Assembly (NCBI GenBank): GCA_903813345.2
Contig: CAIIXF020000008.1
Coordinates: 33,008,867 to 33,072,866 of the forward strand
Direction of reading: 5' to 3'
Source: Owenia fusiformis
Taxonomy: Eukaryota > Annelida > Polychaeta > Sabellida > Oweniidae
Length of the DNA: 64,000 bases
Made by a program: the position numbers and the translations under genes. Below, in pieces: positions 50,257 through 62,265 of this stretch. The first letter of the stretch is position 1. Each line of letters opens with the position of its first letter. The notes under the pieces were generated by a model. That model saw nothing but the letters and a program-made list of their open reading frames with translations. It was not told the origin of the DNA and searched no databases.

Positions 50257-50458
50257 AGGTCTATAGCCAGCTTTTGCTGAGGGGGTGCACTTTTTAGAAA
50301 ATTTCAGGGGGGTTCACTTTTGACAATTATTGGTCGAAAAATGGCCAAAATCATTTAGAAGTGCTCAGAATTGTGAAAAACTGCATGGTTTTGATTTTTG
50401 GCCGGGAGGTCACTCAAACCCATCGACCCCCCCCCCCCCCCACTTGGCTACGGACTTG
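50257..50458. mobile_element. GTAGCCAGG-family MITE, reverse orientation
   Basis: Ends AGGTCTATAGCCAG and TTGGCTACGGACTT; interior matches the reverse complement of copy 1 (GTGAAAAACTGCATGGTTTTGA). Confidence 0.8.
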
Positions 50459-51615
50459 TTTGTATCCATCCTCTGAACACAGGCCTCCAGAACTCGTAGA
50501 ACTCGTCTTCCAAAAAGGAAGGAACTTGTGGATGACTTCTGGACATCTGCGTTTGGAGGATGGTTAGTATCAGGCCTAAACTATAGAGGACGCTCTTTAT
50601 TATCTCCATAGCTACTGCAATCACTCAACTTGTCTGTCCATCCGTCTGTCTCAATTTATTGCAGACGCATATTTAGCATTAAAAAGGGTTTGAACATTAA
50701 AATACATTAAAATTGGAGTTTTCACCATTGTAAACCTTTTCACTGTAATTTCTATGTAACTTCCTACACAGGACCACAGAGATACCTGTTTTCCACAATA
50801 ACAGACACGACTCATTTTAACAACTCTTAATTAATTACATCACACTTACTGCAAATAGTCATGACATGATAACATTTATATGTTCGTGCTGGCACTCATA
50901 ATTAGGAGCACGAAGTTCTGAAAGTAATATAATTACGCGCAGGATGATGATATTATTTTCACATAGTGGCACTGATTTGCCAAGCCCTCTGAATTTCACG
51001 ATAAAATAAGCGATATTCATCACCGCGTGTATTATTCAAAAACATTATTAACACCCTGCAACTGGACGATGGATTTTTCCATCACTAGCAACCGTTCGTT
51101 GTAAAATACGTGACATGTCGCTATTCAGGTCTGGTGACAAAATTAAGGCTTTTTAAAATATTGAAAAGTGGAATGATTCTGAATGATGTTTAAACGTTTT
51201 AGAATTCTTGTCATATGGGTGTGTCTTATATTAGAGTTTCGGTCCTATTTATTTCATTAGTAAACATGTCTTTACCAACCTGCACTATTGTTGTTGTTAT
51301 ACTTATCAACGTCATTTCAATTCCCAAAGCCCTTTGGTAAGGCTTCGGTACGTATAATTATGTCTTTTGGGCTTTGTTGGTGTAATATTCCACGTGTTCC
51401 TGCGTCATTGTTTTGACTCTGTCATCTACACCCAGAGACAAGTCGGGAAAATTCAAAATAATCTTCCAAGAAGTCTCAAAATTGCTGAAACCGACATGGG
51501 ATTTTTCAAAAAATAATTTCTTATTCAGTATTTATTGATGTTTGTAAACTTTCATACATGCGTTACATAACACAGCGTAACATAAACATAATGTTTAACC
51601 ACGCGATACTAACTA

Positions 51616-51992
51616 AGACCTTTAATTTGAATTTTTGACCTATCAGATGCTTGAAAATCAAGGATTGCGATTCTCATACTGCACCGTTTTTCTTCAAACT
51701 TATACCATTAAAAGCAAAACAAAATTGCCTTTCTGTCAGTGCATTACTTTATTGTAAAGAGTCCTTCGTTCTAGCAGCGTTTTGGTCCCCAGCTGTTAGA
51801 AGGCCTCTTACAGCTGGGGACCAAAATGCCGCTGGAAGTAGGGACTCTGTTTAAGAGAATAATGTACCAACAGAAAGGGATTTTTGTTATGCTTTGAATG
51901 GAACAAGTTTGAAGAATAACGGTGCAATATGAGACTCGTAATCCTTGATTTTCAAACATCCGGTAGGTTAAAAATTCAAATTAACGGTCCAA
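51616..51992. mobile_element. Foldback palindrome
   Basis: CTTTAATTTGAATTTTTGACC to TTTTGGTCCCCAGCTGTTAG pairs with CTTACAGCTGGGGACCAAAA to AAAAATTCAAATTAACGG; the centre is at about 51800 with almost no loop. Confidence 0.85.
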
Positions 51993-52398
51993 GATAACGT
52001 TACACAAACCATACATAACAAGTGGAAATTAATATTTTTAAACAAAAAAATCTCAAAGTAACCTACACACGCAACATGGACTTACTTTAGTCAAGTTCAG
52101 TAAATATAATTTGTTCCTTCCTTCACTTCACAAGTGTTGTCTGGATCTCTATGTATGTTTTTTCCAAATTTGGAAACATTACATACACAACATGGCTTCA
52201 AGATTGAAGCGCATGGCTCAATCAGTTGTGGTTGGAGTAATGCATGGGTTTATTGAATGAAAAATGATGAAACCTATACTAGAGCGCCATGTTGATATGT
52301 TTTTCGTTATGTTAACGTTTTCCGTATTTTTGGATGATTGTTGGTCATTTCATTTGTAAAGTATTTTAAAATCTACTAGAACAAACCAATTAAATTAA

Positions 52399-52512
52399 GG
52401 TAGCATTCGCGAATGCAACTGACAACTGACGGATTAACCTATTATTTAAAGGAGATGGTCATAAAACATAATTTAAATTGTCAGCCGGCAGCTGAATTCG
52501 CGAATGCTACCC
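52399..52512. mobile_element. Palindromic MITE, ATTCGCGAATGC family, short copy
   Basis: Ends GGTAGCATTCGCGAATGC and GAATTCGCGAATGCTACC; shares CGGATTAACCTA with 36080-36266. Confidence 0.8.
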
Positions 52513-52880
52513 AAGCGTGGCTTATACGTTGGCAAGAATGGATGGTGAACTCAGAACAAACTCAGACTCAAACAAATTTCACGACACTATCCCACTTTAT
52601 TAAGTTTTGAATACAAGTAATACATTATACTCGTGACTAAGTGTGGGATCACGCTATGATGACGTTAATTCAAATTAAACGTTAAGTAACTGAAACAGAT
52701 TGTCTTGATTACAGCATCATGATAAACCTTCTAAGACCTGAGGTGAAACAAAAAGATGCTATGAGTATCAGAATGTGATTAGTGTCATCCCGACGCCTAA
52801 TGACTTGACTGGATGACGTAACTTTATTGCAGTCTTTATTCTCTGAAATTGCGAGTCTTTTTCGAAGTGGCTGTGCACAG

Positions 52881-53030
52881 GATTTGCCAGGGGGGGGGGG
52901 CACTTTTTGAAAAAATCCAGGAGGGATTCACTTTTGACAACTTTGGCCCAAAATGGCCAAAATCCTTTGAGGCCAGGGTGGGGTAGTGGGGGGCTCGAAC
53001 ACTGCGATCCCCCCTGACTACGGGCCCGTG
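52881..53030. mobile_element. GTAGCCAGG-family MITE, partial, reverse orientation
   Basis: Interior TTCACTTTTGACAACTTTGG and right end GACTACGGGCCC; the left end is lost. Confidence 0.7.
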
Positions 53031-53329
53031 AAGCTACACGTTCTATGAGAACTTGTACGTGAACAAGGAATATCATGACCATAGGGATTACTCTCCTTCT
53101 CGATAGTTTTGACTAGGGCATAGGACCTTATTACAACTTTATTCATTTTACCTTTTAATTTAAGCAAATGCTAAGAAGCTGGGAAGGAGAACTTATCGCC
53201 AGAAGCCCATAATTCTACACGTTTCCGTACACATTATGATAAAAACGTGTAGCTTAATCTCATTACACGTATACTTATATTACATGTAAAGGTCCTTATT
53301 AATGCTAGGAACAGATATATACAAGTATA

Positions 53330-53915
53330 TACAGGATGAGCCAAAAAAGGTAATCCAAACAAATGTTAATAACTCAGTCATTCAGCATTAGGTTTAAGGT
53401 TCACTTTTAAGCACGTTTATGTAAAATGGTCATAACATCATGACCATTGGAAATATACCAATGGAACTTATTAAGTTATTAGGATGGAATCGAAGAACAT
53501 TGAACAAGGTTCAATTGTGCCAAATATGAATGAGTTATTGACATTTGTTTAGGTTCACTCTTAAAAATGAATTACTTGAGTATTTCCCAAGTATTTCCTA
53601 AGTATAAAAATTACTTAAAGTTAAATACCTAGTTTTACTTCATTTTACTTAGGTTTAACTTATATTGTCATTTTGAGTTTTTTAATTGCTTAATTATGTA
53701 AATGAGTATTACAATTACTACAGTAAGTATTTCAGTTTCTCTCCTTGCATCAGTAAATTCACCATAAATGAATTACTTAAAAATTACTTAAAAATTATTC
53801 AGTAGTTCAAGATTATTTAAGTTATTTTTGACTTAAAATGAGTAGTACAATTTCTCAATATAAGGAAATCCAAGTAATAATTTTTAAGAGTGTTACCTTT
53901 TTGGCTCACCCTGTA
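53330..53915. mobile_element. Mariner-type non-autonomous element with internal TTACTTAA repeats
   Basis: Ends TACAGGATGAGCCAAAAAAGGTAA and GTTACCTTTTTGGCTCACCCTGTA. The right half (53570-53870) is rich in AATTACTTAAAA and AAGTATTTC units. Confidence 0.85.
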
Positions 53916-54281
53916 GGGTACGATTTTCTAGATTGATGTCTTTAAAATTACAATACTAATTTAGATAATATCTCAAATTATCTCATATAGCACTAATTAA
54001 AGGAACCTATAGACACTCACGTTGATCCTCAAATACACAAATTACAAAACAATCGGAACATCAGTAACTTATCATCAATATAAATCTCTATTCTGTAAAT
54101 ATTACTCTTTGAAACAGTTAATCACATAGTAATATGAACTCTCTAATTTAAACTATAGTCGTTTCAAATAGGATCACATTTCATAATTCATTAAAGCCGA
54201 CTAAGTGTGTCTACGTAAATCTCAACTATAAATGTTATTCTAAATGATGAATTGGATGTATTTTCTGCGTTTCTAGGTAGA

Positions 54282-57200
54282 TTATAGTCTTGTCACTGAA
54301 ACAGGCAATTTTGTGTGGCAGTGATAGACAGCGTCAGAAGTGTGCTCCTTTCCCGGCTCTTTTCTAATTTCATCTCGTAATATACCCGCCGAATCGTCCT
54401 GAGCTAAGTCTAATTTAAATCGTATATTATGTGACGATTGAAGCTCTTTTGAATCCGCAGAATTGTCTTTTGTATTTCCCGCCGGGGCATGCATGTCCTC
54501 TTCGTGTCGTACACTGATCCATGCTGTCGCTTTTTCTTTCTCAATATGCCCATGATCCAAGTCATATTTGACGTTGTCTTTACCAATAGGTTCACATACT
54601 TTTACGTCAACGTTTTGAGTAGTGCAGGCACGTTTATCTTGAGCACGCTTTTTCAATCCATACTTGTGTTTTTTCTTCTTTCTGAATTTGTATTTTTTCT
54701 TGTTTTTCGTATCAGTCATTTCCGCATCAATTGGTGGCAGAAACGGTCTCGGTAACCCTAGCGTATGAGCGAATTTAGGGAATGGTACATTTTCGTCGAG
54801 GTCTTCTGATAACGGTACGGGGGACGCCGTATCTTCCCTATCGGAGAATCCCGGATCGGGGGAAATAGCCGCAACAGGGTTGTTGATTGGAATCGGCGGC
54901 AGAAGGTGCTTCACCCGTAGCGAGTCTCCCAACATTGTGATGACATCTGTCCTCGGTGGAGTATAAAATGAGGTCACTACGTTGTCATTGATGGTAGTTT
55001 GCCGATTTCCATCGCATATAAAGATGGGATCGATTTTAGTAACCGAGCATGGTGACCCCGGGATACTGGGTGGTATGGAGACATCTGACTGGCTAGCCAC
55101 CATGTGGTAGTTGTCGCAAATTGTCGTTTTTCTTTCCTCGGTAACGACAATACTGGGGACCTCCTTACAAAACTCAGATTGGAGTTCCCTACTCACGTCA
55201 CGAGCACTTTTTGAGACGGTATAGCGGAAATCGCTGCTTGTGGTGTCAACCTTTGGGAAGGCACTATTTCCGTACACGGTAGTTACGGTGAAGTCAACGT
55301 TTAGATTATACGTACACTGACAAGGACAAACTCGTAGTAATTCATAAAGACTCTGTCTAAATTGTTTATTGAGATACCCATATATAAATGGGTCTAGCAC
55401 CGATTGCAACCTTGTTATCCAAACAGCAGTTAAAACTAGAATATCAGATGTCGTCCAGTAAGACGTAAACTGTACGTGAAAGAGAACACCTACAAAAGGT
55501 CCCCAAAATAGAATGTAGCAAAACACCATCACTAGTAACATTTTCAAAAGTCTTGTCTCCGTTTTTGTAGAATATGGCAAATATTGTGCAACTTTTGGTC
55601 TTCGTAAGGCATTCACAACATTCACTCTCCGATGACTGAGCCGAAACGCCCTCCAAACGAAGCAATAAGCCAAACACGTGACCAATAATGGCCCAAATAT
55701 GGTGATGAGTGAGTAGAATGTGAAGTACATTTGACCTTGAACTTGGTTCGTCCAGTGTTGGTAGCAGACGACACTCTGAGGTACGAGGCATGCGAGTGTA
55801 TAGGTCAGCAGATAGGGGACGCAGACTATTGTAGAATGGAGCCAAATGTAAAGAACTATAAGGCGACCGCGAAATAAGGTGATTTTCCTCTCTAGTGGAT
55901 AAACGACAGAGTAGTACCTAAAACAGATTTAACAGTTTTAGACGGACTAATAGAACAAGATGAGTACAATGTACGATTTATAGCGTAGCATTAATTATTG
56001 CTATTGACACTATTACGGAGACAGGATATGGGTTATAAAATGACGACAAATGATCGTATATATTGTCTCGTTAAGATCTTATTGCAGAAGTTACATTAAT
56101 CAACTAGTACTAGTAGGTGGCTGCGGGTAGTATTGTTTTTATGAGTCTACAAAGCTGTAAAACGGAAAATGCAGAGAGGGGGATCTTATGACTTGCAAGA
56201 TTTATTTTTTCATGAGAAAGCTTACTAATAAATCGCTAAATGAATACGTATTGCTACGTAACAGTGAGATTATGATCATATGAATTGTACCATATTTTTT
56301 ATAAAATATGAAATAGATCTTGAGAAAAAGGTCAGGCATCCTTATATAGAAATCCCTTAGATATGCCTAACGTTTCTCGATATCCACGCATGGTGATTTT
56401 CATACCTGTCAATTGCTATTGCACTGAGAGTAAGAACAGTAGCAGATGTGAAGACCATATTGAGGTATCGGAGAATTTTGCAGCTGACCAATCCGGCGAA
56501 CCAATGGCCTCCATTGAAGCCGGTGGCAGCGTCCATGGGTACAACGGTGAGGCTAGCGAGGAGATGGGAAACAGCCAGGTTGACCACTAAGGCATGTGTG
56601 AAAGTATGCAGCACAGAGCGTCTTCTTACAACCACGATTATGACAACGCTATTCCCTATAGAATAATAAAAACATATGAACCGTTTAATTGCCCACACCT
56701 CGGCCATTCTCTCTTTGGATGTGAAATAATACATAGTGGGATTTCAGGCTCAGATACATGGTGCACGATATGAAACGTTTATTTTTGAAGCTGCTGCTTC
56801 AAACAGGATGACAATAATGAAATTAACCGTGATTGTCTTAAAATAAATTCAATGACGCGCGTTTCGGCCTACGATGTCTGTTTGTAGGCAATAAATATTA
56901 CCAATTAATTGCTCAACTGAATCAGTTTATTTAAATCTCATTTCTGATTAATCATCGATCAAAGATACTTTAATCCCGCCGACTTTCCCCACGTAACTCA
57001 ATAGCTTAATGTCAACGTAGCCATAAATATGTACAGAAGGATTATGCCATATAACAAATGAACGCATCCGTGATACTGGTCGTTACACATATCCCATTTA
57101 ATAAAAACAACTGTCCTCGAACTTAGAGCTTAAATAAGATAATTGTTTTTCGTGCTGAATGTATTGAACGTCAGTGTTCAGAACTTCAGTTTCTCAATCA

Positions 57201-57768
57201 AGATTAACCTATTTATTGACACGGATGAGAATTACATACGACACGTCCCTGGATTAAAAAGGAAAAACCCGCGATGGAAATTTCACGGATTTACTGCTCA
57301 CTTTGCCGTAAATTAATCACATATAATTCTTTGAGAATTTAGAGATTTTAGTATTTCTATTTTAATATCACCTTTGAAATTGTATCAGTGAAAGCATATT
57401 ATAAATGTTGTTTACATTTGTTGTCTTAAAAATCTGAATTAATCCATGCAATTTTCGTTACACCATATGTCGGATATTCTTGAATCTGAAAAACTGTTTA
57501 GAAGATGAATCAGGAAAACAAGCCTTGACATACCTATAGCTGCGATTGAACCGAATATTAGGAGTATACAAGAAGAAGCAATCATATATGCCGCTATCTC
57601 TTCATTCTCAGGTATCGTATGATTAGTAATCACAACATCTGCAATCCCTCCGCACCCTCGGGGAATGTCGTCTTTATCAGTCCAAAGAGTCCATGACACA
57701 GTGGAAGCCGCCAAGTCGTCATCTTCGTGCATGATTTCTGTTTCCACGTCCCGCATTGTCTCAACCAT
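54282..57768 (-). CDS. GPR176: Class A (rhodopsin-like) GPCR, GPR176-like orphan receptor, 3 exons
   Basis: Coding exons in gene order: 57534-57768, 56406-56655, 54282-55917; GT-AG, phase kept, 706 aa. The N terminus is acidic and extracellular with an NHT glycosylation site. TM1 carries GNSVV (joined across exons 1/2), TM2 LAVSHLLAS, TM3 ends AIDRYYSVVYPLERKI (DRY retained), TM6 VFCYILFWGPF (CWxP replaced by LFWGP), TM7 DPFIYGYLNKQFR (DPxxY form of NPxxY). Cysteines CPCQC after helix 8 are likely palmitoylation sites. DRYYSVxYPLERKI, YIWxH and ALRxP...PY are features I associate with vertebrate GPR176, a Gz-coupled circadian orphan receptor. The C-terminal tail is about 390 residues, with a very basic patch (KNKKKYKFRKKKKHKY) and a final TRL that fits a class I PDZ ligand. 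The orthology call is from memory and should be treated as likely, not proven; the GPCR class is certain. Confidence 0.85.
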
Positions 57769-58279
57769 TGGACATCTCTGCTAGAACTTGCCTAGAATTG
57801 AGTGAGATATTATCATCTCCATATTCATATATAGGTCTAAGCAGCGATGAGTTGCGCAGTGCCAATGCGTAATAAGATCGTATAATTTAATCCTATCTTA
57901 TCTAAGCTAATTAATATCCAAGCTAATTACTATTGTCGCAAAATAACACAATACGGTGGGTCTTGTGCTCTCTCGTTTCGAGTCATAGCTCAGTTACGTT
58001 TCCAATCAATTCTGCCAAGTAAAACGAACCATTCGCTTGAGTCAGATATCACCATAGTAACGGTGAAAGATGATGGGATTATTTTCTTCCGTTCTTTAGA
58101 AAAGTGTCATCCATGTATCACAATCATTGAGTTTTGTTACTCGTAGCTTATGATATTAATTTCTCACTTATAGAACAATATTATAAGTACTATAAATAAA
58201 TCCAGGGTCGCTTTAACATTCTAAAGTAGATTCTCTGAAACACAGAGGCTATTTAATAGTATCTACTACCCCCACTGGC

Positions 58280-58466
58280 ACAGGTCCATAGCCAGGGGGG
58301 GGGGGTTAATGGGTTCTCCTCCGCCCCTCAAAACTCATGCAGTTTTTCATCCTGAGCACTTTTTAAGTGATTTTGGCGATTTTGGACCAAAATTGTCAAA
58401 GTGAACCTCGCTGGAATTTTTTTAAAAAGTGAACCCCTTCTTGGCAAAAGCTGGCTACGGGCATGT
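58280..58466. mobile_element. GTAGCCAGG-family MITE, decayed
   Basis: Ends CAGGTCCATAGCCAGG and CTGGCTACGGGC; shares CATGCAGTTTTTCATCCTGAGC with copy 1. Confidence 0.75.
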
Positions 58467-59140
58467 GGCATAAGGACAATTTTCAGTTCTTGCGAATTTG
58501 ATTTCAATGACGCCAAAAGTATCTGTAATTGGCCTCCAATCTGTCCATGGGGGCTGGATTAATAAGGAGGCCCTCTGAAGGAGGCATCCTATATCTTTCT
58601 TAGCTTTTCATTACTTTTCTATCAAAGCATTTTTCTACTTCCAAATAGCTTTGAACTATCTTCTATGCTCCTACTAGGAACCCGGGTTGGACTTAGAGGT
58701 AAATTTTTTTTACCTAGGTCAAGGTCAAAACCTAGATCAAATCGAAGCTTTCTCCAAGCCTGACACTACACTTTTCTTAATTTTTGGATAAAGATATATT
58801 AGTATTTCATTTAAGGAATAAAGATTGGATATACCGTAGCTTTAGCTTTGTGAATTGCACCAATAAACACAGATAAACAATTGACCAAAATATTCTTATA
58901 AGTAAAAGTTTGTTTTATTTTAGAGAATAAATTTGTATGCATGCGATTAACAAATATTCCAATTTTTTGACCACCCTGTATATTCCGGCTCCAACCATCA
59001 AAACAAGCTAAAAAAGCCACTGTGAATAAAAAGTTACTCATTCTCACATGGAATTTTGTCATGTTTGTTGAACATTATTTTTGAAGAAATTCAGAAATCA
59101 TTCTCTTAAATAGCCGAGCAGAATCGCTACTCGTGCAACT

Positions 59141-59720
59141 GGGGCAGTGAATTCGTACAATCCCCAATCCAATCCGGATAAATTTTAACTTTTGGGATAA
59201 ATCTTGGATTACTAATCCCATAAAAAATTGGTGAATTCGTACGACAACAATACGAGGATTATGACGGGGAATCCCTAAGATTTATCCAATTTGCATTGGA
59301 ATTCGGATAAAATTCATCCAAAAAGTAATCCACCTCAAGAGGTGGATTGAGATTTATTCTGAGATTAATCCCAGGATCGTACGAATTCACCGATTTTTGG
59401 ATTAATTCTAGGATTAATCCCACAATGCATCATTACCATGACGAAATAGACTAGATGCAAGTAGAAATATATTTTCTTGTATTGGACAGATAACATTTTC
59501 TTTTACTGGACATATTTTAATTTTCATAACTATTAAATACAGGGTTATCGTGAAAATTGAACCACTAAAACAGATGTAGTTTAAGTTAAAAGGAACTTTT
59601 TACAATACCCACCATGCTATCTGAACAAGCCACCTGGTGGTGAAACTGGTAACTACTTACTCGCATAGATCTGCGTTATTTATCCGGATCGGATCGCGGA
59701 TCGTTTGAATTCACTGCCCC
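59141..59720. mobile_element. MITE-like element with TIR GGGGCAGTGAATTCGTAC
   Basis: GGGGCAGTGAATTC at the left and GAATTCACTGCCCC at the right. An inner inverted pair (GGTGAATTCGTACGA / CGTACGAATTCACC) repeats the terminus, suggesting a composite. Confidence 0.8.
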
Positions 59721-60622
59721 TGCTGGACTTCCGACTTTTGCGGTCATTAGCCGATGTCTATGTGACGTTTGTCAGTGTATTGGCTACTCGGATGCCATAA
59801 GAAGTTTGAGAGTAGTCACGCAATGTTGTAATTTGAACCGGATGCATGATAGGTGTATTTTCGTCTCGCTAATGTCTATAATCGTAAAAGCAATAAAAGA
59901 GGACTTGGGTCTAGAAGTAAATTAGAAACGCCAAGAGATAAAGTAACAATCTTGACGAGTGTGTGACGCGAAAAAAAGATTTGTTTACTTAATTTGGAGA
60001 TCGATCAAGTTAATATTATCAACTTTATTATCCGGGTCATTTTTCTAATTTCTCAAAGTTTGACTCATATAATATGAATATTTTTATTTGCTAAAATGCT
60101 CACATTGCTGCAGTAAATGCTCTATATTATTAGTAAAAAGGTCAATTTAATATTTCTAACTCGCATCAAATTCGGATAGGTCAGTACTAAGACTCAAAAT
60201 CAAAAAAGTCGGCTAACTTCATGGACCTTCCTATTAAAGCTTTAGTATTTCTTTTTCCAAACTAATCGGATCCATTGCTTTACTTTGAAAGTTTCTAAAA
60301 TAAATCTAAAATATATTATTTTTTCGTCTTGAACACGCGTTATTAGGGAAAATGGAGGATTTTAATGGGGTAAACAGCTATTTATGAACTGCAGCCTTTT
60401 TGAATATGGGTAAGGAAAAATAAGCAGTCTAAATTGTTAAAGGCTTGAATGATCAAAAGAAAAGAGCCGACGTTTTTTTTAAAATTTAAGATGCAAAGCG
60501 TAGGCAAATAGACGATCTCTTTTGCTAACTGCCATTTCACTTGCTTAACATTCAGACATTGTAACCATACAGCCGCCATTGTAAACATTCATAATTCAAT
60601 TTCTCGTTTGGAAGGATTGGGT

Positions 60623-60638
60623 GGCCCTAAAAAGGGCC
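60623..60638 (-). terminator. Histone mRNA 3' stem-loop (H2B)
   Basis: On the minus strand GGCCCTTTTTAGGGCC, identical to the H2A copy, 26 bases after the H2B stop. It is followed by CCAAACGAGAAA, a near copy of the purine element after H2A. Indicates replication-type, non-polyadenylated processing for both genes. Confidence 0.95.
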
Positions 60639-60664
60639 GTTGTTTGTGGGTTTTATGCCGATGT

Positions 60665-61033
60665 TTATCGAGAGCTGGTGTATTTGGTGACAGCTTTTGT
60701 ACCTTCGCTGACGGCGTGCTTAGCGAGCTCACCGGGCAACAAGAGACGAACAGCAGTCTGGACTTCTCTGCTAGAGATGGTAGAACGTCTGTTGTACTGA
60801 GCGAGACGGGAGGCTTCACCGGCAATACGCTCGAACACATCGTTGACGAAGCTGTTCATGATGCTCATTCCTCTGCTGGAAATGCCAGTGTCGGGGTGCA
60901 CCTGCTTCAAGACTTTGTAGATGTAGATGCCATAGGATTCCCTCCTCCTCCTTCGGCGCTTTTGTGCGGGTCTGCGCCCTCTCTTGGCACCTTTCTTGCT
61001 TGGAGATCCCTTCCTTGGAGTTTTAGCAGCCAT
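60665..61033 (-). CDS. H2B: Histone H2B, sperm-type-like
   Basis: Intronless 122-aa core histone. The globular domain is standard H2B ([38 protein letters not shown], the [28 protein letters not shown] helix and C-terminal AVTKYTSS). The final Lys of the usual TSSK is Arg here. The tail has a TPRK and an SPSK motif (S/TPxK, DNA minor-groove-binding type) and a six-Arg run before ESYG, resembling sea urchin sperm H2B rather than the Lys-rich tails of replication-dependent H2B. The sperm type usually has more SPKK repeats, so this is a short version. It is divergent with H2A from a shared 370-bp promoter and has the histone stem-loop 26 bases after the stop. Confidence 0.96.
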   Translation of the reverse strand: MAAKTPRKGSPSKKGAKRGRRPAQKRRRRRRESYGIYIYKVLKQVHPDTGISSRGMSIMNSFVNDVFERIAGEASRLAQYNRRSTISSREVQTAVRLLLPGELAKHAVSEGTKAVTKYTSSR

Positions 61034-61403
61034 TGTGCAATCAGTGAATGGTCAATGAATGATGTCCAAGTTGTAGAGACCTCCTATTTATGTGCCAAAA
61101 TATGCAAATGAGTGGATTCAGAATGTATCGTCTTTGATTGGTTTAAAAGACACGGACTTAAAAGTGCAAGATAATTTTGCCGCCAAAACCTAAGCACGCG
61201 GACCTGACAGAAAATAGTGACTTGCGGACTTGAAGGAAAGTAACTGACGCGGACGTAAAAGAAAATAAATTACTGAAATCTCATTGGTTATTTCAATTTG
61301 CAATCTCAATCCACCCAACGAGTATAAATATAAAGATCGATTGATTAATTCTCATCTTATCTTCTAATTTCTAAAATCGAGTGAACGTTAGAAAAATACT
61401 ACC
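61034..61403. promoter_or_regulatory. Divergent H2B/H2A promoter
   Basis: The 370 bp between the two start codons contain, towards H2B, the octamer ATTTGCAT (ATGCAAAT on plus, 61102-61109), a known H2B promoter element, a TATA-like CATAAATAG at about 61084-61092, and CCAAT boxes seen as ATTGG at 61137-61141 and 61283-61287. Towards H2A there is a TATA box TATAAATA at 61323-61330, about 80 bases before the start codon. Confidence 0.8.
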
Positions 61404-61769
61404 ATGTCTGGACGAGGAAAGGGCAAAGGAAAGCGAAGAGGTGCGAAGAGCAGGTCTAGCCGCGCTGGTCTACAGTTCCCGGTCGGTCGCGTTCACCGTC
61501 TCCTTCGCAAAGGGAATTTCGCAAGACGTGTCGGTGCTGGTGCTCCAGTCTATCTAGCTGCCGTGATGGAATATCTCGCTGCTGAGGTTCTCGAGCTTGC
61601 AGGCAACGCTGCACGTGACAACAAACGTAGCAGGATTATCCCAAGACATCTGTCTCTTGCTGTCCGCAACGACGAGGAACTGAACCGTCTTTTCGGGGGT
61701 GTCACCATTGCCCAAGGCGGTGTGCTGCCCAACATCCAAGCTGTGCTTCTCCCAAAGAGAAAGAAGTAG
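61404..61769 (+). CDS. H2A: Histone H2A, divergent, short C-terminal tail
   Basis: Intronless 121-aa H2A that pairs with H2B in the nucleosome. Canonical parts: [57 protein letters not shown], and [20 protein letters not shown]. The acidic-patch residues are retained. Differences from ordinary H2A include an N tail rich in Gly/Lys/Arg ([15 protein letters not shown]), KRSR for KKTR, HLSLAV for HLQLAI, NRLFGG for NKLLxG, and a tail that stops at PKRKK, so the segment beyond the ubiquitinated Lys region is absent. Together with the neighbouring sperm-like H2B this suggests a germline-type pair. It is not H2A.Z (no H2A.Z-type docking sequence), H2A.X (no SQ tail) or macroH2A. Confidence 0.95.
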   Translation: MSGRGKGKGKRRGAKSRSSRAGLQFPVGRVHRLLRKGNFARRVGAGAPVYLAAVMEYLAAEVLELAGNAARDNKRSRIIPRHLSLAVRNDEELNRLFGGVTIAQGGVLPNIQAVLLPKRKK

Positions 61770-61803
61770 ACTAATGTCAAGTTTCCAAAAATAACAAACC
61801 AAC

Positions 61804-61819
61804 GGCCCTTTTTAGGGCC
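61804..61819 (+). terminator. Histone mRNA 3' stem-loop (H2A)
   Basis: GGCCCTTTTTAGGGCC, a six-base stem with a four-base loop, 34 bases after the H2A stop codon, matching the metazoan SLBP-binding consensus. A purine-rich CCAAAAGAGAAA follows at about 61828, in the position of the U7 snRNA histone downstream element. Confidence 0.95.
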
Positions 61820-62099
61820 ACCCATTTCTTCCAAAAGAGAAATTGCAATTATGGAATTTTCTATACAATATCGATCAATAATATTAAACAAATTCCCCGT
61901 CCATAATGTGTAATGTCATGAATGTGTGCTAACACTGCTAAGTCGTGTGTGTGTACTGTGTTTCTTGGAATACGATCCATGCGTTTTTGATAGGCCTAGA
62001 CTAGTGCCCGACCGTCGAAGTGTCGGATAGAACCGCGTTATACCGAACGTGATCATACCGACGGCGCGCATTGTACCGAAACGTTTTCCTGCATGCGTG

Positions 62100-62265
62100 T
62101 AAACAAAAAAATATATATAAATATTTTTTTCTATTAAATTGTTGTCAATCAGTCAAAAATAATAAAGGACTGTGTTTTTTACAGAATGTTTTCAATAATT
62201 GGTTTAAGAGAAAAATATTGTTGAATTCAGTTCACCATATCGATACTAATCCTTTCAACATGTCA
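62100..62265. repeat. Dispersed repeat shared with 47100-47235
   Basis: Shares TTGTTGTCAATCAGTCAA, AATTGGTTTAAGAGA and GTTGAATTCAGTTCACC with the FH 3' element; a diverged related stretch also lies at 8100-8450. Confidence 0.7.

Larger units (their letters stand above)
46652..54281. other. Intergenic region between FH and the GPCR gene
   Basis: Contains the inverted-repeat elements and arrays listed separately (46669, 48290, 49180, 50257, 51616, 52399, 52881, 53330). I found no coding exon. Confidence 0.6.
57769..60600. other. Intergenic region upstream of the GPCR gene
   Basis: No coding sequence recognised. Holds two MITE-like elements (58280, 59141) and a lone mariner-type terminus (ACCACCCTGTA) at about 58970. 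Confidence 0.6.

Noticed and set aside
60608-61111. 167-codon plus-strand frame over H2B
   Set aside because: Antisense to a certain histone gene.
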